Of a stretch of 41,560 nucleotides of DNA, positions 17,142-24,556 are shown piece after piece. Below the pieces are notes generated by a model. It ran no database searches. It was not told where the DNA came from and saw only the letters and a list, made by a program, of their open reading frames with translations. The first letter of the stretch is position 1; each line of letters opens with the position of its first letter. Made by a program: the position numbers and the translations under genes. The stretch is from the NCBI GenBank assembly GCA_018402015.1, contig JAGYJL010000015.1, positions 1 through 41,560 on the forward strand, read 5' to 3'. The stretch comes from Flavobacteriales bacterium (lineage in GTDB: Bacteria > Bacteroidota > Bacteroidia > UBA10329).

Positions 17142-18251
17142 TCATTCGGGTGTTACATCTTTCACAGCATTTGTTTTCAATTCATCATCATCAATTATTT
17201 GCTCTTTTACTGTAGCAAAATCAATTGCGTTCAAGTCAATTTTTCTGATCTGCCGATTCCACATTGTATGATAATAATATACTTTGTTTTTTAAATCAGA
17301 CGCAGAAGTTACTTGAGTTGCACTAACTATATCAGTAGGTAAATGTTCTTTTGGCACTTGAGCTCCTAATGGAATGTTGAAGTTATCCAATATTCTAAAC
17401 GATTCGAAAACGGCATCAGGGGTTGTTTCTAAGGGACGGCATGAAGCAGTGAATGCAGCTGCTCTCACAAATCTTGATGGTGGAGTAAAATCACCTGGCA
17501 AGCCAATCAATCCGGAACCTCCGCCCAATGGCTTTAAATTGTAACCATCAAAGCTCATTTGACTATTCGGGTTTGTTGAAAGACCAAGATAATTTCTTTG
17601 ATTTATCAAATGCCAATCATAAGTAGGAGAATTTGTAATTACACCAATATACGGGTCGTAAACCTTTACTTCACCATTGTTAACTATTTCGATTATTTTG
17701 CTGTTGCCACTTGGGTCGACAATCTTAAAATGAAAAGGAAGTGCTGCACCACCAAATTCTTTATTATCCACATTCACGACAATAACATTATTTAAATTGT
17801 CAATAATTTCGTCTACTGTTTTAAACGATGACAACATCCATTGCATTAAATCTCCTACGCTCATTGAATTTTCAGCTTTTGCACTATCGTACGTAGCGTA
17901 TTGAGCAAAGTCAGGCAGATAATATACTCCCACGTACAGTCCTTCTTCATTTAAACCATCAGGACCATACGGCTGGCCATAAGCTGTAAGGGTTACAAAC
18001 CCATAATTCCCCTTCCATTTCTTTCCGTTGTAACCCTCGGGTGTTTGACCAACAAATTGTTTGTTACGGGGTACAACTAAGATCCTATTATGTTGGGCAT
18101 CGTTCAGTGCCCACTCCACGGTACGAGAAACAACCACACCTCCGTCAGTAGATCTTAGCGTAATTCCGGTGCAAGAATATGCACTCGCACTGATCATTAG
18201 TAATGCCAATTTCATGGCAATTATTTTTTTGAATTTACTTTTCATTTTCAC
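17142..18251 (-). CDS. Linear amide C-N hydrolase (choloylglycine hydrolase / penicillin V acylase family)
   Basis: A 369-residue exported Ntn hydrolase. Signal peptide ~1-26 is cut before Cys27 (SAYS-CTGITL), which becomes the N-terminal nucleophile. Other family residues are Arg43 in SRTVEW, Asn in NEEGLYVGVYY and Asn in ITNSPTYDWH, plus a late Arg in FVRAAAF. This fits bile-salt hydrolase, penicillin V acylase or N-acyl-homoserine-lactone acylase activity; the true amide substrate is unknown. A second Met at 18215 (MKLALLMI) is a possible alternative start, giving a shorter signal peptide. It follows the PsiE-like gene by 20 bp on the same strand. Confidence 0.9.
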   Translation of the reverse strand: MKMKSKFKKIIAMKLALLMISASAYSCTGITLRSTDGGVVVSRTVEWALNDAQHNRILVVPRNKQFVGQTPEGYNGKKWKGNYGFVTLTAYGQPYGPDGLNEEGLYVGVYYLPDFAQYATYDSAKAENSMSVGDLMQWMLSSFKTVDEIIDNLNNVIVVNVDNKEFGGAALPFHFKIVDPSGNSKIIEIVNNGEVKVYDPYIGVITNSPTYDWHLINQRNYLGLSTNPNSQMSFDGYNLKPLGGGSGLIGLPGDFTPPSRFVRAAAFTASCRPLETTPDAVFESFRILDNFNIPLGAQVPKEHLPTDIVSATQVTSASDLKNKVYYYHTMWNRQIRKIDLNAIDFATVKEQIIDDDELKTNAVKDVTPE

Positions 18252-18271
18252 TCGGATTAAGGATGGATATT

Positions 18272-18703
18272 TTAATACTTTTCAATATTTTCTTTCTTCG
18301 ATAAAAAATAATATCCAATACAAAAAGAAAGTATTAATATGGCAATACCAATAAGCACAAGGTGTTCGGAGTGCTTAATATCCAACGTGATAACTTTTCT
18401 TACTATTGCCGTGATAGCAACTAATAAAATAATTTTCACTTTACTTAATATGGTATTGTGATGATTTTTAAATGTCTCTAATATTTCAAGAGTAATTAAA
18501 ATATTAAAGAAGATGGGAACGCCAGAAAGACCCAAGGGTCTTTCACTTGAAAATGAAAATCTACTTACCTCTTTATAAAAAACATAAAACAAATCTACTG
18601 TTTCAATAATGATAAATAAAATAGCAAGAATGGATAAGATCAAATAAACTAAATCTTCTGTTTTTGATATGATCTTGTCTTTTTTCATGGTCTTATCTTC
18701 CAA
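18272..18703 (-). CDS. PsiE-like membrane protein
   Basis: A 143-residue protein with about four membrane helices (residues ~17-42, 60-75, 88-103, 117-135). The segment VKIILLVAITAIVRKVITLD followed by IKHSEHL and a final IGYYFL matches the core of the phosphate-starvation-inducible PsiE family. The role of the family is unknown. It lies 20 bp upstream of the amidohydrolase gene; the two may form a small operon of foreign origin in this AT-richer part of the island. An alternative start is the Met at residue 6. Confidence 0.75.
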   Translation of the reverse strand: MEDKTMKKDKIISKTEDLVYLILSILAILFIIIETVDLFYVFYKEVSRFSFSSERPLGLSGVPIFFNILITLEILETFKNHHNTILSKVKIILLVAITAIVRKVITLDIKHSEHLVLIGIAILILSFCIGYYFLSKKENIEKY

Positions 18704-18812
18704 TAAATAATTTCAATTGGGCACTGAAAATCTTCCTTTTGTCTAAAAATTACTGCAAACGATCACTGCTATGAACATAGGACTTTAACGCCTTTTCGCT
18801 TTAGCTCCGCTG

Positions 18813-18902
18813 TTCAACGCCTCCCTTATCAGGGCAGAATGAAACGGCAAGGGCCGGCAATGGCGCTAAAATAATCTGTATTTGGTTTGGTTAGGCGTTG
18901 AA
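18813..18902. repeat. 90-bp inverted-repeat-bounded element upstream of the PsiE-like gene
   Basis: TTCAACGCCT (18813-18822) and AGGCGTTGAA (18893-18902) are perfect 10-bp arms. The interior includes CCCT-TATC-AGGG (18822-18833), GGCCGGC near 18851-18857, and a second TTTAACGCCT half-site just outside at 18784-18793. GTTAGGC at 18889 and GTTCAAC at 18812 resemble integron attC core boxes, but the L boxes are not clear. The region 18704-19051 holds no gene. Confidence 0.5.
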
Positions 18903-18919
18903 ATTCACGATGATGCGAA

Positions 18920-18996
18920 GATCAGTTATAAACGGATCGCGTTCAATTCGAACAAGTGACCACGTTGGAACACTTTCCCGAGCGGGGGCATTTTGG
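18920..18996. repeat. Island boundary repeat, copy 2
   Basis: Begins GATCAGTTATAAACGGATC and ends TTGGAACACTTTCCCGAGCG then GGGG. It lines up along its length with 19966-20040, roughly three quarters identical by eye, with one small shift in the middle. It separates the DUF3828-like lipoprotein from the PsiE-like/amidohydrolase pair. Confidence 0.75.
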
Positions 18997-19018
18997 TTAA
19001 GCTGTCTGTTTTAACAAG

Positions 19019-19040
19019 CACGCGTCACTGACGCGCGCCA
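19019..19040. repeat. 22-bp palindrome-containing repeat, copy 2
   Basis: CACGCGTCAC-T-GACGCGCGCC plus a final A, one base different from 16122-16143. With T at the centre the core CGCGTCA-C-TGACGCG is a 15-bp interrupted palindrome. It lies 11 bp past the stop of the lipoprotein gene. Confidence 0.8.
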
Positions 19041-19051
19041 GTAGGGTGCGG

Positions 19052-19567
19052 TCAATCCTGATGTGTCGCTACGAATGCCTCGAGGGTCTGCCGAAGGGCC
19101 CCTCCGCTGCCATAGCGCACATCGTGCAATTTCCAGTTTGTACTCTTCCTCAGGTCGAGGGTGTCTGTCCAGTGCATGTTGTAATGCTCATTGCTGAATC
19201 TCACGGTCATCCATGCCATGTTCCCACTGACCGAGGTTTCCTGAACTTCGAATTCGGTGTAGCCTTCATAAAGACCCGCAAAAATCTCCCCTTCCAGCAG
19301 CAAGGGTTTGTCCGTAGGATGGTCGCTGCGCGATACCCGCTCTCGGTCAAGGGTCTCGGTCTCGAGTGCTTGCTGCACCAGTTGGCTCAGCGTTTCAGAC
19401 AGCAGCGAAGTGTCTGCTCCGATGGTTCTCAGCGGGTTGGGCGTTGCGTAGATAATGCTCACCACTTGGGCTGCACCGGCATCCTTTGTATCCTGTCTAT
19501 GGCATGAGGCCATCCACAGGAGCAGCACCGTTATCATTGATAAGCAAGTGGTGGTGGCTGTGCGCAT
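19052..19567 (-). CDS. Lipoprotein, DUF3828-like
   Basis: A 171-residue lipoprotein: signal peptide with lipobox ASC (Cys22), then an alpha/beta domain. The order of elements (helix with LSETLSQLVQQALE, a PLLLEGEIF segment, then F-x-V-x-x-T-S-V-S-G-N-x-A-W-M-T-V-R-F and a final WKLHDVRYG) resembles DUF3828/NTF2-like lipoproteins. No catalytic motif. Its start abuts the stop of the upstream chimeric ORF, suggesting they are read together. Confidence 0.65.
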   Translation of the reverse strand: MRTATTTCLSMITVLLLWMASCHRQDTKDAGAAQVVSIIYATPNPLRTIGADTSLLSETLSQLVQQALETETLDRERVSRSDHPTDKPLLLEGEIFAGLYEGYTEFEVQETSVSGNMAWMTVRFSNEHYNMHWTDTLDLRKSTNWKLHDVRYGSGGALRQTLEAFVATHQD

Positions 19568-19948
19568 TCAATTATTCCGTGCAAAACTTTTCAGAAAACC
19601 CTGTTGCCCGAGTACCAGCGTGTCGGTGTGCGGAAATGAGAAGACAAGCCTATCGGTGAAAAGAAACCTCTCTCCATTGCCCAGACTTTCTCCCGTGAGC
19701 AGCAGTGTGTCAGAATGCACGCTCCATGAGGAATAGCGCAATGTGGCCATGTGCTCCGACCTTGCCGAGCCATCTGGCAGCAGTGTGAATCCCTGTTTCA
19801 TGTCAGGCATGCCGGGCACACTGCGCTCCATGCCGTAATGGAACACATTATAACCCAAACTCAAAAACAGCTCTTGGATAAGCGTTTCGGCTACACGGCC
19901 TTTGACCATGTTGTAACGAAAGCTTTGTTCTTGGGCGCTTAGCGGCAT
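19568..19948 (-). CDS. Chimeric ORF: nuclease-like N-terminus joined to lipocalin-like C-terminus
   Basis: 126 residues from ATG 19948 (MPLSAQEQSF). Residues ~1-36 (MVKGRVAETLIQELFLSLGY, VFHYGM) match the start of a conserved small-protein family that normally continues for over 100 residues and carries an EVKF nuclease-like strand. From about residue 35 (VPGMPDMKQGF) the sequence changes to the C-terminal two thirds of a Bacteroidetes lipocalin-like lipoprotein (DGSARSEHMATLRYSSW, LLLTGESLGNG, DTLVLG). The junction lies at a VPGM segment. Neither half is complete and there is no signal peptide, so it is probably a non-functional fusion formed by deletion or recombination. A frame extending to 20002 reads out of the boundary repeat. 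Confidence 0.55.
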   Translation of the reverse strand: MPLSAQEQSFRYNMVKGRVAETLIQELFLSLGYNVFHYGMERSVPGMPDMKQGFTLLPDGSARSEHMATLRYSSWSVHSDTLLLTGESLGNGERFLFTDRLVFSFPHTDTLVLGQQGFLKSFARNN

Positions 19949-19965
19949 TTTGGGTTTCTTTTTAA

Positions 19966-20040
19966 GATCAGTTACAAACTGATCGTGTTTCATTTCACAC
20001 AAGTCATCCTTCGGAAGACTTTCGCGAGCGGGGATTGAAT
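19966..20040. repeat. Island boundary repeat, copy 3
   Basis: Begins with GATCAGTT-ACA-AACTGATC, here a perfect 8-bp inverted repeat, and ends GGAAGACTTTCGCGAGCGGG. It lies between the 3' end of the restriction-modification remnant and the chimeric ORF. Similar to 18920-18996 over the whole length. Confidence 0.75.
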
Positions 20041-20056
20041 GCCATTCTGTAATATA

Positions 20057-20458
20057 TTATGATTGTTCTACAATTTCTATTTCATCTTGGGTAAGCCCAT
20101 ACAACTCATAAACCATCTGGTCTATGTCTTTATCAATTTTATCAATCTCACTTTGCAGGGCGTTGGCTTCGGCTTTCTTTTTATTGAAGTAAGCCATCCA
20201 CTCCGCTTCTTCTTCTAAGGACAAGGGGTTTAAACCCCTTGATGTAGCATTCTTTTTTATGGCCTTTTTGAGCTCCGCCAAAAAGCCCTTGAAATCCAAC
20301 TCCGGCCAATGCTGCAACTTCGTGCTCGGTTTTGGTAGGTCAAATTTGGATTGGAGGAGGGAAATAAAAGCCGCTTGAACTGTTTCAACCTGATGAGTCA
20401 TTGTCAGCACGCTTGAAACATTATTTATAATTGGAATTTGGAAGTTTGGCTCTTTCAA
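20057..20458 (-). pseudogene. C-terminal remnant of the type IIG restriction-modification gene
   Basis: About 130 codons ending ...IDQMVYELYGLTQDEIEIVE, the standard C-terminus of Eco57I-like restriction-methylases. Upstream, PNFQIPIINNVSSVLTM reads on from target-recognition fragments in other frames, so the frame is only the tail of a longer broken gene. It contains one in-frame REP-like palindrome (20222-20241) encoding SRGLNPL. The Met at 20458 is not a genuine start. Confidence 0.8.
20222..20241. repeat. REP-like palindrome copy 1 (in frame)
   Basis: CAAGGGGTTTAAACCCCTTG, a perfect 20-bp palindrome, read in the restriction-modification frame as SRGLNPL. Identical core to the copies at 21899 and 23635. 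Confidence 0.9.
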
Positions 20459-21336
20459 TGACGTAGGAATGGGAAAGCTTTAGATAATTAGTCTTAAACC
20501 TAAAGTACCCACCTCAATTCAGTACCAGTATTCTTCAAGAAAAAACCAAAGCACTTTTGAATTAAGCACTCCCAAATAAATATTTCTCATCTAAGTTAAA
20601 CTGGTCACGTTTTCCAATCAGAAAGAATAAACAGTTGTAACATGATAAGAACTTTCCCTTTTCAATCATAGATGTATGTTACAACCTAAAGAAAGTTTCT
20701 GAGTCATAATTTTTGGAATCTCGACTCAAATCCGACTAATTCTCTTGACTTCGCGATAAACAAAACCAATATTTCGTCATCATTGAATTTCCCCTTCTCG
20801 TCTAGCATCTTAGCGATTTTCATGTTTCGAAAAGGTAAATAATTCTGAGCTCCTAAAGGGAATTTCGCTTTTTAATGTGATTGGAATTTCATTGGGTGCA
20901 GGTTTCCGTCTGCAATCGAATAAGGGTAAATTACAAAGTAGTTCGTTTTACTTGACTATATCTTCTTGAGACCTCATTGCCTTTTAATAATGGTCTTGAA
21001 ATCTCCGATTCGATAGCCTCAATCTGAAATGTTCCAGTTTTCCTCATCAGAACCTGTAATCCAATATTCGCTCAAACTTTCTGGTGCTCCTTTGAAGAAT
21101 AAAAGAACTGCATCCATTCCTGAATCAATCCCAGTGAATATCCTGTAAACAAAGACATCTTTATAGTATACAGGGTTTTGACCTTTCAATTTTTCCTAAA
21201 ACATTCGACTTATTGTGTAAAATCATTTTTCTGCCGATAGATTGTCGGATAAAAATTTATAATCAATCGTATTTAGAGCATTAAGTCCAAGTAAATCTAC
21301 TCGTTTGTAACTCTTTCGCAAATGCAAGCTTAGTCT
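20459..21336 (-). pseudogene. Decayed target-recognition region of the restriction-modification gene
   Basis: The minus strand still carries recognisable pieces in all three frames: SDASTYTCVVTLSK, IFTGIDSGMDAVLLFF, ISRPLLKGNEVSRRYSQVKR, YFVIYPYSIADGNLHPM, VYSFLIGKRDQFNLDEKYL and GGYFRFKTNYLK. In the right order these make up the DNA-recognition part of an Eco57I-like enzyme, but several frameshifts and stops separate them. The first shift is at a run of five T (plus-strand A run 21385-21389): one extra base would restore the frame after HQVF. The multiple lesions suggest true decay; local sequencing error is the alternative. Confidence 0.8.
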
Positions 21337-23931
21337 TTATCGTTTTGCTAAGCGTGACAACACAAGTGTAAGTTGAAGCATCCGAAAAACCTGATGCGAC
21401 CCAAAATGAATTATTGACTCAACGGCAGTCTTATCTTTAAAAAAGTTACGAATACCGATACCAAAATCTGAGACTAAAAATTTATGAGGGAGGATAAAAG
21501 ACACCAACCCCTTAGAATTTATCCAATCATACGACCTCTCCATGAATAGAGCATAGATGTCATAATTTCCTGTCGCAGATTTAAATTGCTTTTCATAATA
21601 GATGGTTGAATCGAAATAATGTTCTTTTAATCCTTGCATTCGCACATAAGGCGGATTCCCAATCACCACATCAAAGCCGCCTTTATACTCGGTGGCGTAG
21701 GCTTGGTCATAGCCGCAAAGCATGCTGTCTATGTGTTTTTGTAGGGTTTTATTGACCGGTAGTTCGTGTTTGGCGCGGTTGTGTTGTATATAGTCTATGG
21801 TGTTTTCTAGTTGCTCTTGGTTGGTTATTTCTTTGCAACCGAATTTCTGTGTCCAAAGCGGTACGCTTTTTTCGCCTTCCTTTTTGCCTTCGCCTTCGAC
21901 AAGGGGTTTAAACCCCTTGTTGGTAATCCCCTTGTTGCTGTGTAGCGCACGCGAGGTTCTACCCTTTATTTTCTTTACAATCTTAGGCACTTCTTCCTCT
22001 TCGCATACGAGCAGCAGATGCATGTGGTCGCCACAAATATTGGCTGCCAAAACATTCAGTTTGTCTTCTTTTACGATGCCCGCAAGTGTTTCCATGATCA
22101 CTTCCTCGTCTGCTGGTTCTAGCCAAATAGCTTCGGGGTAAGGGCGTGCGCCATTGTCTCGCTTTTGACGCACCTTGTGTTCTACCATGCGTTGCGAAGT
22201 GCGGCTGTCGTGCGTGGCGGTGGTAATGTGGTAGGCGTGGTTATCCTTTTCCTTGAATACGTTCGGAAACTCCTTCTGCCAATTAAAGGCCAGATCGCCA
22301 GCCACTTCGGGGTCGTCTATCAGGCTATTGCCGCACTTGATGTTGCTACTGAGCGAGGTGAGCTTTCGGCCTTTTTGCGCGGTGCGCAACCACAGGGAGA
22401 GACGGGCAATTTCTACGCTTTCCTCGTTAATATCCACCCCATAAATGTTGTTCTCTAAAATGTGGTTCTCCACATCTTGAAAAACGATACTGCCTTCAAA
22501 CAACTGCGCTTCCAGCTCATCTACATAGCGGTGTTCGGCCATCAGAAACTCCAAGGCTTGGTTGAGGAATGCACCAGAACCACAGGCAGGGTCGCAAATG
22601 GTGAGTTGCAAGAGCCATTCGCGGTAGGCTTTCAGCTGCGCATCCAGCTTTAGAATGGTGGCTTTCTTTCGGCCTTTTCGGTCTTTGGCAAACTCCTCAT
22701 CATCAATACCCAGCTCGGCCTTTTTCTCTTCGCAGAGTTTGCCCACCGTATTGTCTACAATGTATTTGGTAATGTACTTGGGCGTGTAGAACACCCCATC
22801 TTTCTTGCGCTTGGTCTTGCTTTTATCTACTTCTTCGCCTGCCAATTGGGCGCGCACATTCTCTATATCGTTAAGGCTATGCTCAAAAATGTGCCCCAGT
22901 ATGTTGGTATCCACCTCATCGGCAAAATCGTAGTTGGTGAGTTTGAGGCAGTGCTTTTTTAATAGCTCATCATCTATGAGCAGTCCGTCCAATAACTCAT
23001 CTTCTTTGAACAGGCCACCGTTGTAGGCGTGTATCTCGTACTTGGCTCCCTTGTAGCCATCGTTCATATACCCGAAGTACTTCTTAAAACGGTCGTACAG
23101 CGGTTTGTACTCGTCAAGGTCTTTCAGCTTTTGCCATTGCTCTATAATAACGCTGATGCTGTTGGGCGGCAGCAGTCCTTTGTCCTCCGAAAAGAAGATG
23201 AAGAGAAAACGGTCTAAGAGCTTTTGGCTCTTCTTATATAAGAGGAGTTGGTCGTGCTGCGGATTGCGCTGCACCATATTGTGCCAGAGGTCGTTCTTAA
23301 ATGCCGAGTAGTCGGCATATAAGGCCTTGGTGATCTTGTCCTCCTGCAAGAGGCTTTCCTCTTTTATCTTGGCAGGAATGCCGCCCAACAGATTGTCTTT
23401 TTGCAAGAAGAGCCACAGCAGGGCAAAACGCTCTTCAGTAAGCTTGAATAGATTGAACTCTACGTGCTCTACCGCATTGTGCATGTAAAAGCGCAGCTTC
23501 TCAAAGTTGCTGGTGATCACATACACGCAATCGGGCTGGTTGTTCTTATAGTTGAAAGCCTGGTCGCGTACCTTATCGAGGTCCTTGGTATCGGTGCCTT
23601 TCAGTTCTATAACGGCTATTGCGCTTGGCTCTGCCAAGGGGTTTAAACCCCTTGTTAAAATGGCGCCATCGGTCTTCTTGGCATCCTTGATGTTCTTGAG
23701 CTCGGTGGTGAGGTTGAAACCTGCATTGGGGTTAATGGTGTAAGCCAGAATGTTAACGAACAGTTCGCGCAGAAAACCTTCCTGAAACTGTTCTTCCTTG
23801 CTGTTGCGGATGTTCTCCTGTATCTCCTTATTCAAGAAATAGGCCGCATACTGCTGGTAAGCGGCTTTTACAGCTTCGGCATTTTGTGTAGCGAGGTATT
23901 TCTTTAAAACCGATTGTTGGTAAAGTGCCAT
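21337..23931 (-). CDS. Type IIG (Eco57I-like) restriction-methylase N-terminal part with internal HUH/Y1 transposase domain
   Basis: 864 residues remain open. Residues ~1-200 are the nuclease part, with KTDGAIL and the catalytic-type VIELKG (~103-109). Residues ~380-560 and ~745 onward form the adenine methyltransferase: motif I DPACGSGAF (from ~447) and motif IV NPPY (759-762). Between them, residues ~560-745 do not belong to the methyltransferase: HAYHITTATH (from 565), H636-M-H638 in GDHMHLLLVCEEE, and Tyr714 in TIDYIQHNRAKH. These are the metal-binding HUH pair and nucleophile of Y1/RAYT (TnpA_REP-like) transposases. The methyltransferase resumes at KGGFDVVIGNPPY. Two REP-like palindromes are translated in frame (23635-23654, 21899-21920). 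The 3' end is shifted out of frame after HQVF, so the enzyme lacks target recognition and is probably inactive for restriction. Confidence 0.85.
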   Translation of the reverse strand: MALYQQSVLKKYLATQNAEAVKAAYQQYAAYFLNKEIQENIRNSKEEQFQEGFLRELFVNILAYTINPNAGFNLTTELKNIKDAKKTDGAILTRGLNPLAEPSAIAVIELKGTDTKDLDKVRDQAFNYKNNQPDCVYVITSNFEKLRFYMHNAVEHVEFNLFKLTEERFALLWLFLQKDNLLGGIPAKIKEESLLQEDKITKALYADYSAFKNDLWHNMVQRNPQHDQLLLYKKSQKLLDRFLFIFFSEDKGLLPPNSISVIIEQWQKLKDLDEYKPLYDRFKKYFGYMNDGYKGAKYEIHAYNGGLFKEDELLDGLLIDDELLKKHCLKLTNYDFADEVDTNILGHIFEHSLNDIENVRAQLAGEEVDKSKTKRKKDGVFYTPKYITKYIVDNTVGKLCEEKKAELGIDDEEFAKDRKGRKKATILKLDAQLKAYREWLLQLTICDPACGSGAFLNQALEFLMAEHRYVDELEAQLFEGSIVFQDVENHILENNIYGVDINEESVEIARLSLWLRTAQKGRKLTSLSSNIKCGNSLIDDPEVAGDLAFNWQKEFPNVFKEKDNHAYHITTATHDSRTSQRMVEHKVRQKRDNGARPYPEAIWLEPADEEVIMETLAGIVKEDKLNVLAANICGDHMHLLLVCEEEEVPKIVKKIKGRTSRALHSNKGITNKGFKPLVEGEGKKEGEKSVPLWTQKFGCKEITNQEQLENTIDYIQHNRAKHELPVNKTLQKHIDSMLCGYDQAYATEYKGGFDVVIGNPPYVRMQGLKEHYFDSTIYYEKQFKSATGNYDIYALFMERSYDWINSKGLVSFILPHKFLVSDFGIGIRNFFKDKTAVESIIHFGSHQVFRMLQLTLVLSRLAKR
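21899..21920. repeat. REP-like palindrome copy 2 (in frame)
   Basis: The same 20-bp palindrome extended by one matching base on each side. It is translated as NKGFKPL inside the HUH-transposase domain, between the HMH motif and the catalytic Tyr, next to a partial duplicate (AATCCCCTTGTTG at about 21926-21938). Confidence 0.9.
23635..23654. repeat. REP-like palindrome copy 3 (in frame)
   Basis: The same 20-bp palindrome, translated as TRGLNPL between the KTDGAIL and VIELKG strands of the nuclease domain. Confidence 0.9.
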
Positions 23932-24296
23932 AGTTCCAATTAATGCGATGCTAACTTAACAACCTTCATTCATTTTTCAAATTGGAAAGTGGGCGGTGAT
24001 GAGAAATTGGAGACGAGAGAGGAGAGACGAGAGATAAGAGATAAGGGAATGGGCTTTTTTGTCATTTTACCACCCCACCATCCTTCGATACATCCGCCCG
24101 TGGCGGACACTCAGGATGACCCGCGCAAGCTCGCCAAGCTATAAACCACTCATTCCCGTCAGCACAGCAAGCACCCATTTCTGCAATCCTAGCAACCGTT
24201 TTAGCGGCAAAAGCACCTGTGTAGGTTATTGGAGCAGTTGGTTTGGGCGCCAACACAGGTGGGTGAATGATGAACCCTCTTCCCAAGAAGAAACAA
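23932..24296. other. Intergenic region with purine tract and a REP-like hairpin
   Basis: 24003-24048 is almost pure purine on the plus strand (GAGACGAGAGAGGAGAGACG and similar). 24070-24110 is a REP-like hairpin, CCGCC-CGT-GGCGG, within TTCGATACATCC...ACTCAGGATGAC, related to 15939-15962. A minus-strand frame of 74 codons (24062-24286, TTG start) reads HPPVLAPKPTAPITYTGAFA and ends inside the REP element; it might be a small gene, but no family was recognised. Confidence 0.45.
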
Positions 24297-24402
24297 AGCT
24301 TTAAAAAGTTCTAGCATAGTTTTGTTACGGAAAAACAGAGCTTTAAAAAGTTCTAGCATAGTTCTGTTAATGATCAACAGAGCTTCAAAAAGTTGTAGAA
24401 GA
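24297..24402. repeat. 42-bp tandem repeat (two good copies and a partial third)
   Basis: AGCTTTAAAAAGTTCTAGCA begins at 24297 and 24339, with a diverged copy (AGCTTCAAAAAGTTGTAG) at 24381, each 42 bp apart. Unit 1 contains TAGTTTTG (24317-24324), an exact match to the TAnnTTTG -7 consensus; unit 2 has TAGTTCTG at the same place. It lies directly upstream of a small ORF. Confidence 0.75.
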
Positions 24403-24430
24403 ACATTAAAAGTCTAAAATAGTGCTTTAA

Positions 24431-24556
24431 ATGGGGGACTATATGTTTCCACCTTCGGATCCGAGTACGGTTCCTACTGATAAGGGTGATTGGGTAGTGG
24501 AAGACCCGCTTGGCCCGCGGCTAGATATGGCTGTTTTGCTGGAGGACCGGGGTTGA
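24431..24556 (+). CDS. Possible small protein (41 residues) ending at a terminator
   Basis: The frame starts MGDYMFPPSDPSTVPTDKGD, continues WVVEDPLGPRLDMAVLLEDRG and stops exactly where a strong rho-independent terminator begins. It is acidic, proline-rich near its start, and has no membrane segment or signal. The 42-bp repeats with promoter-like boxes lie just upstream. The arrangement promoter-ORF-terminator on one strand, opposite to both neighbours, suggests a real transcript; whether it is translated or is an RNA gene cannot be decided here. No family recognised. Confidence 0.4.
   Translation: MGDYMFPPSDPSTVPTDKGDWVVEDPLGPRLDMAVLLEDRG

Noticed and set aside
22165..22458. Open frames antisense to the restriction-methylase
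   Set aside because: They mirror conserved methylase motifs on the other strand and show no own family.
24062..24286. A 74-codon minus-strand gene
   Set aside because: It has only a TTG start and its C-terminus is translated REP hairpin; kept only as a remark under the intergenic region.
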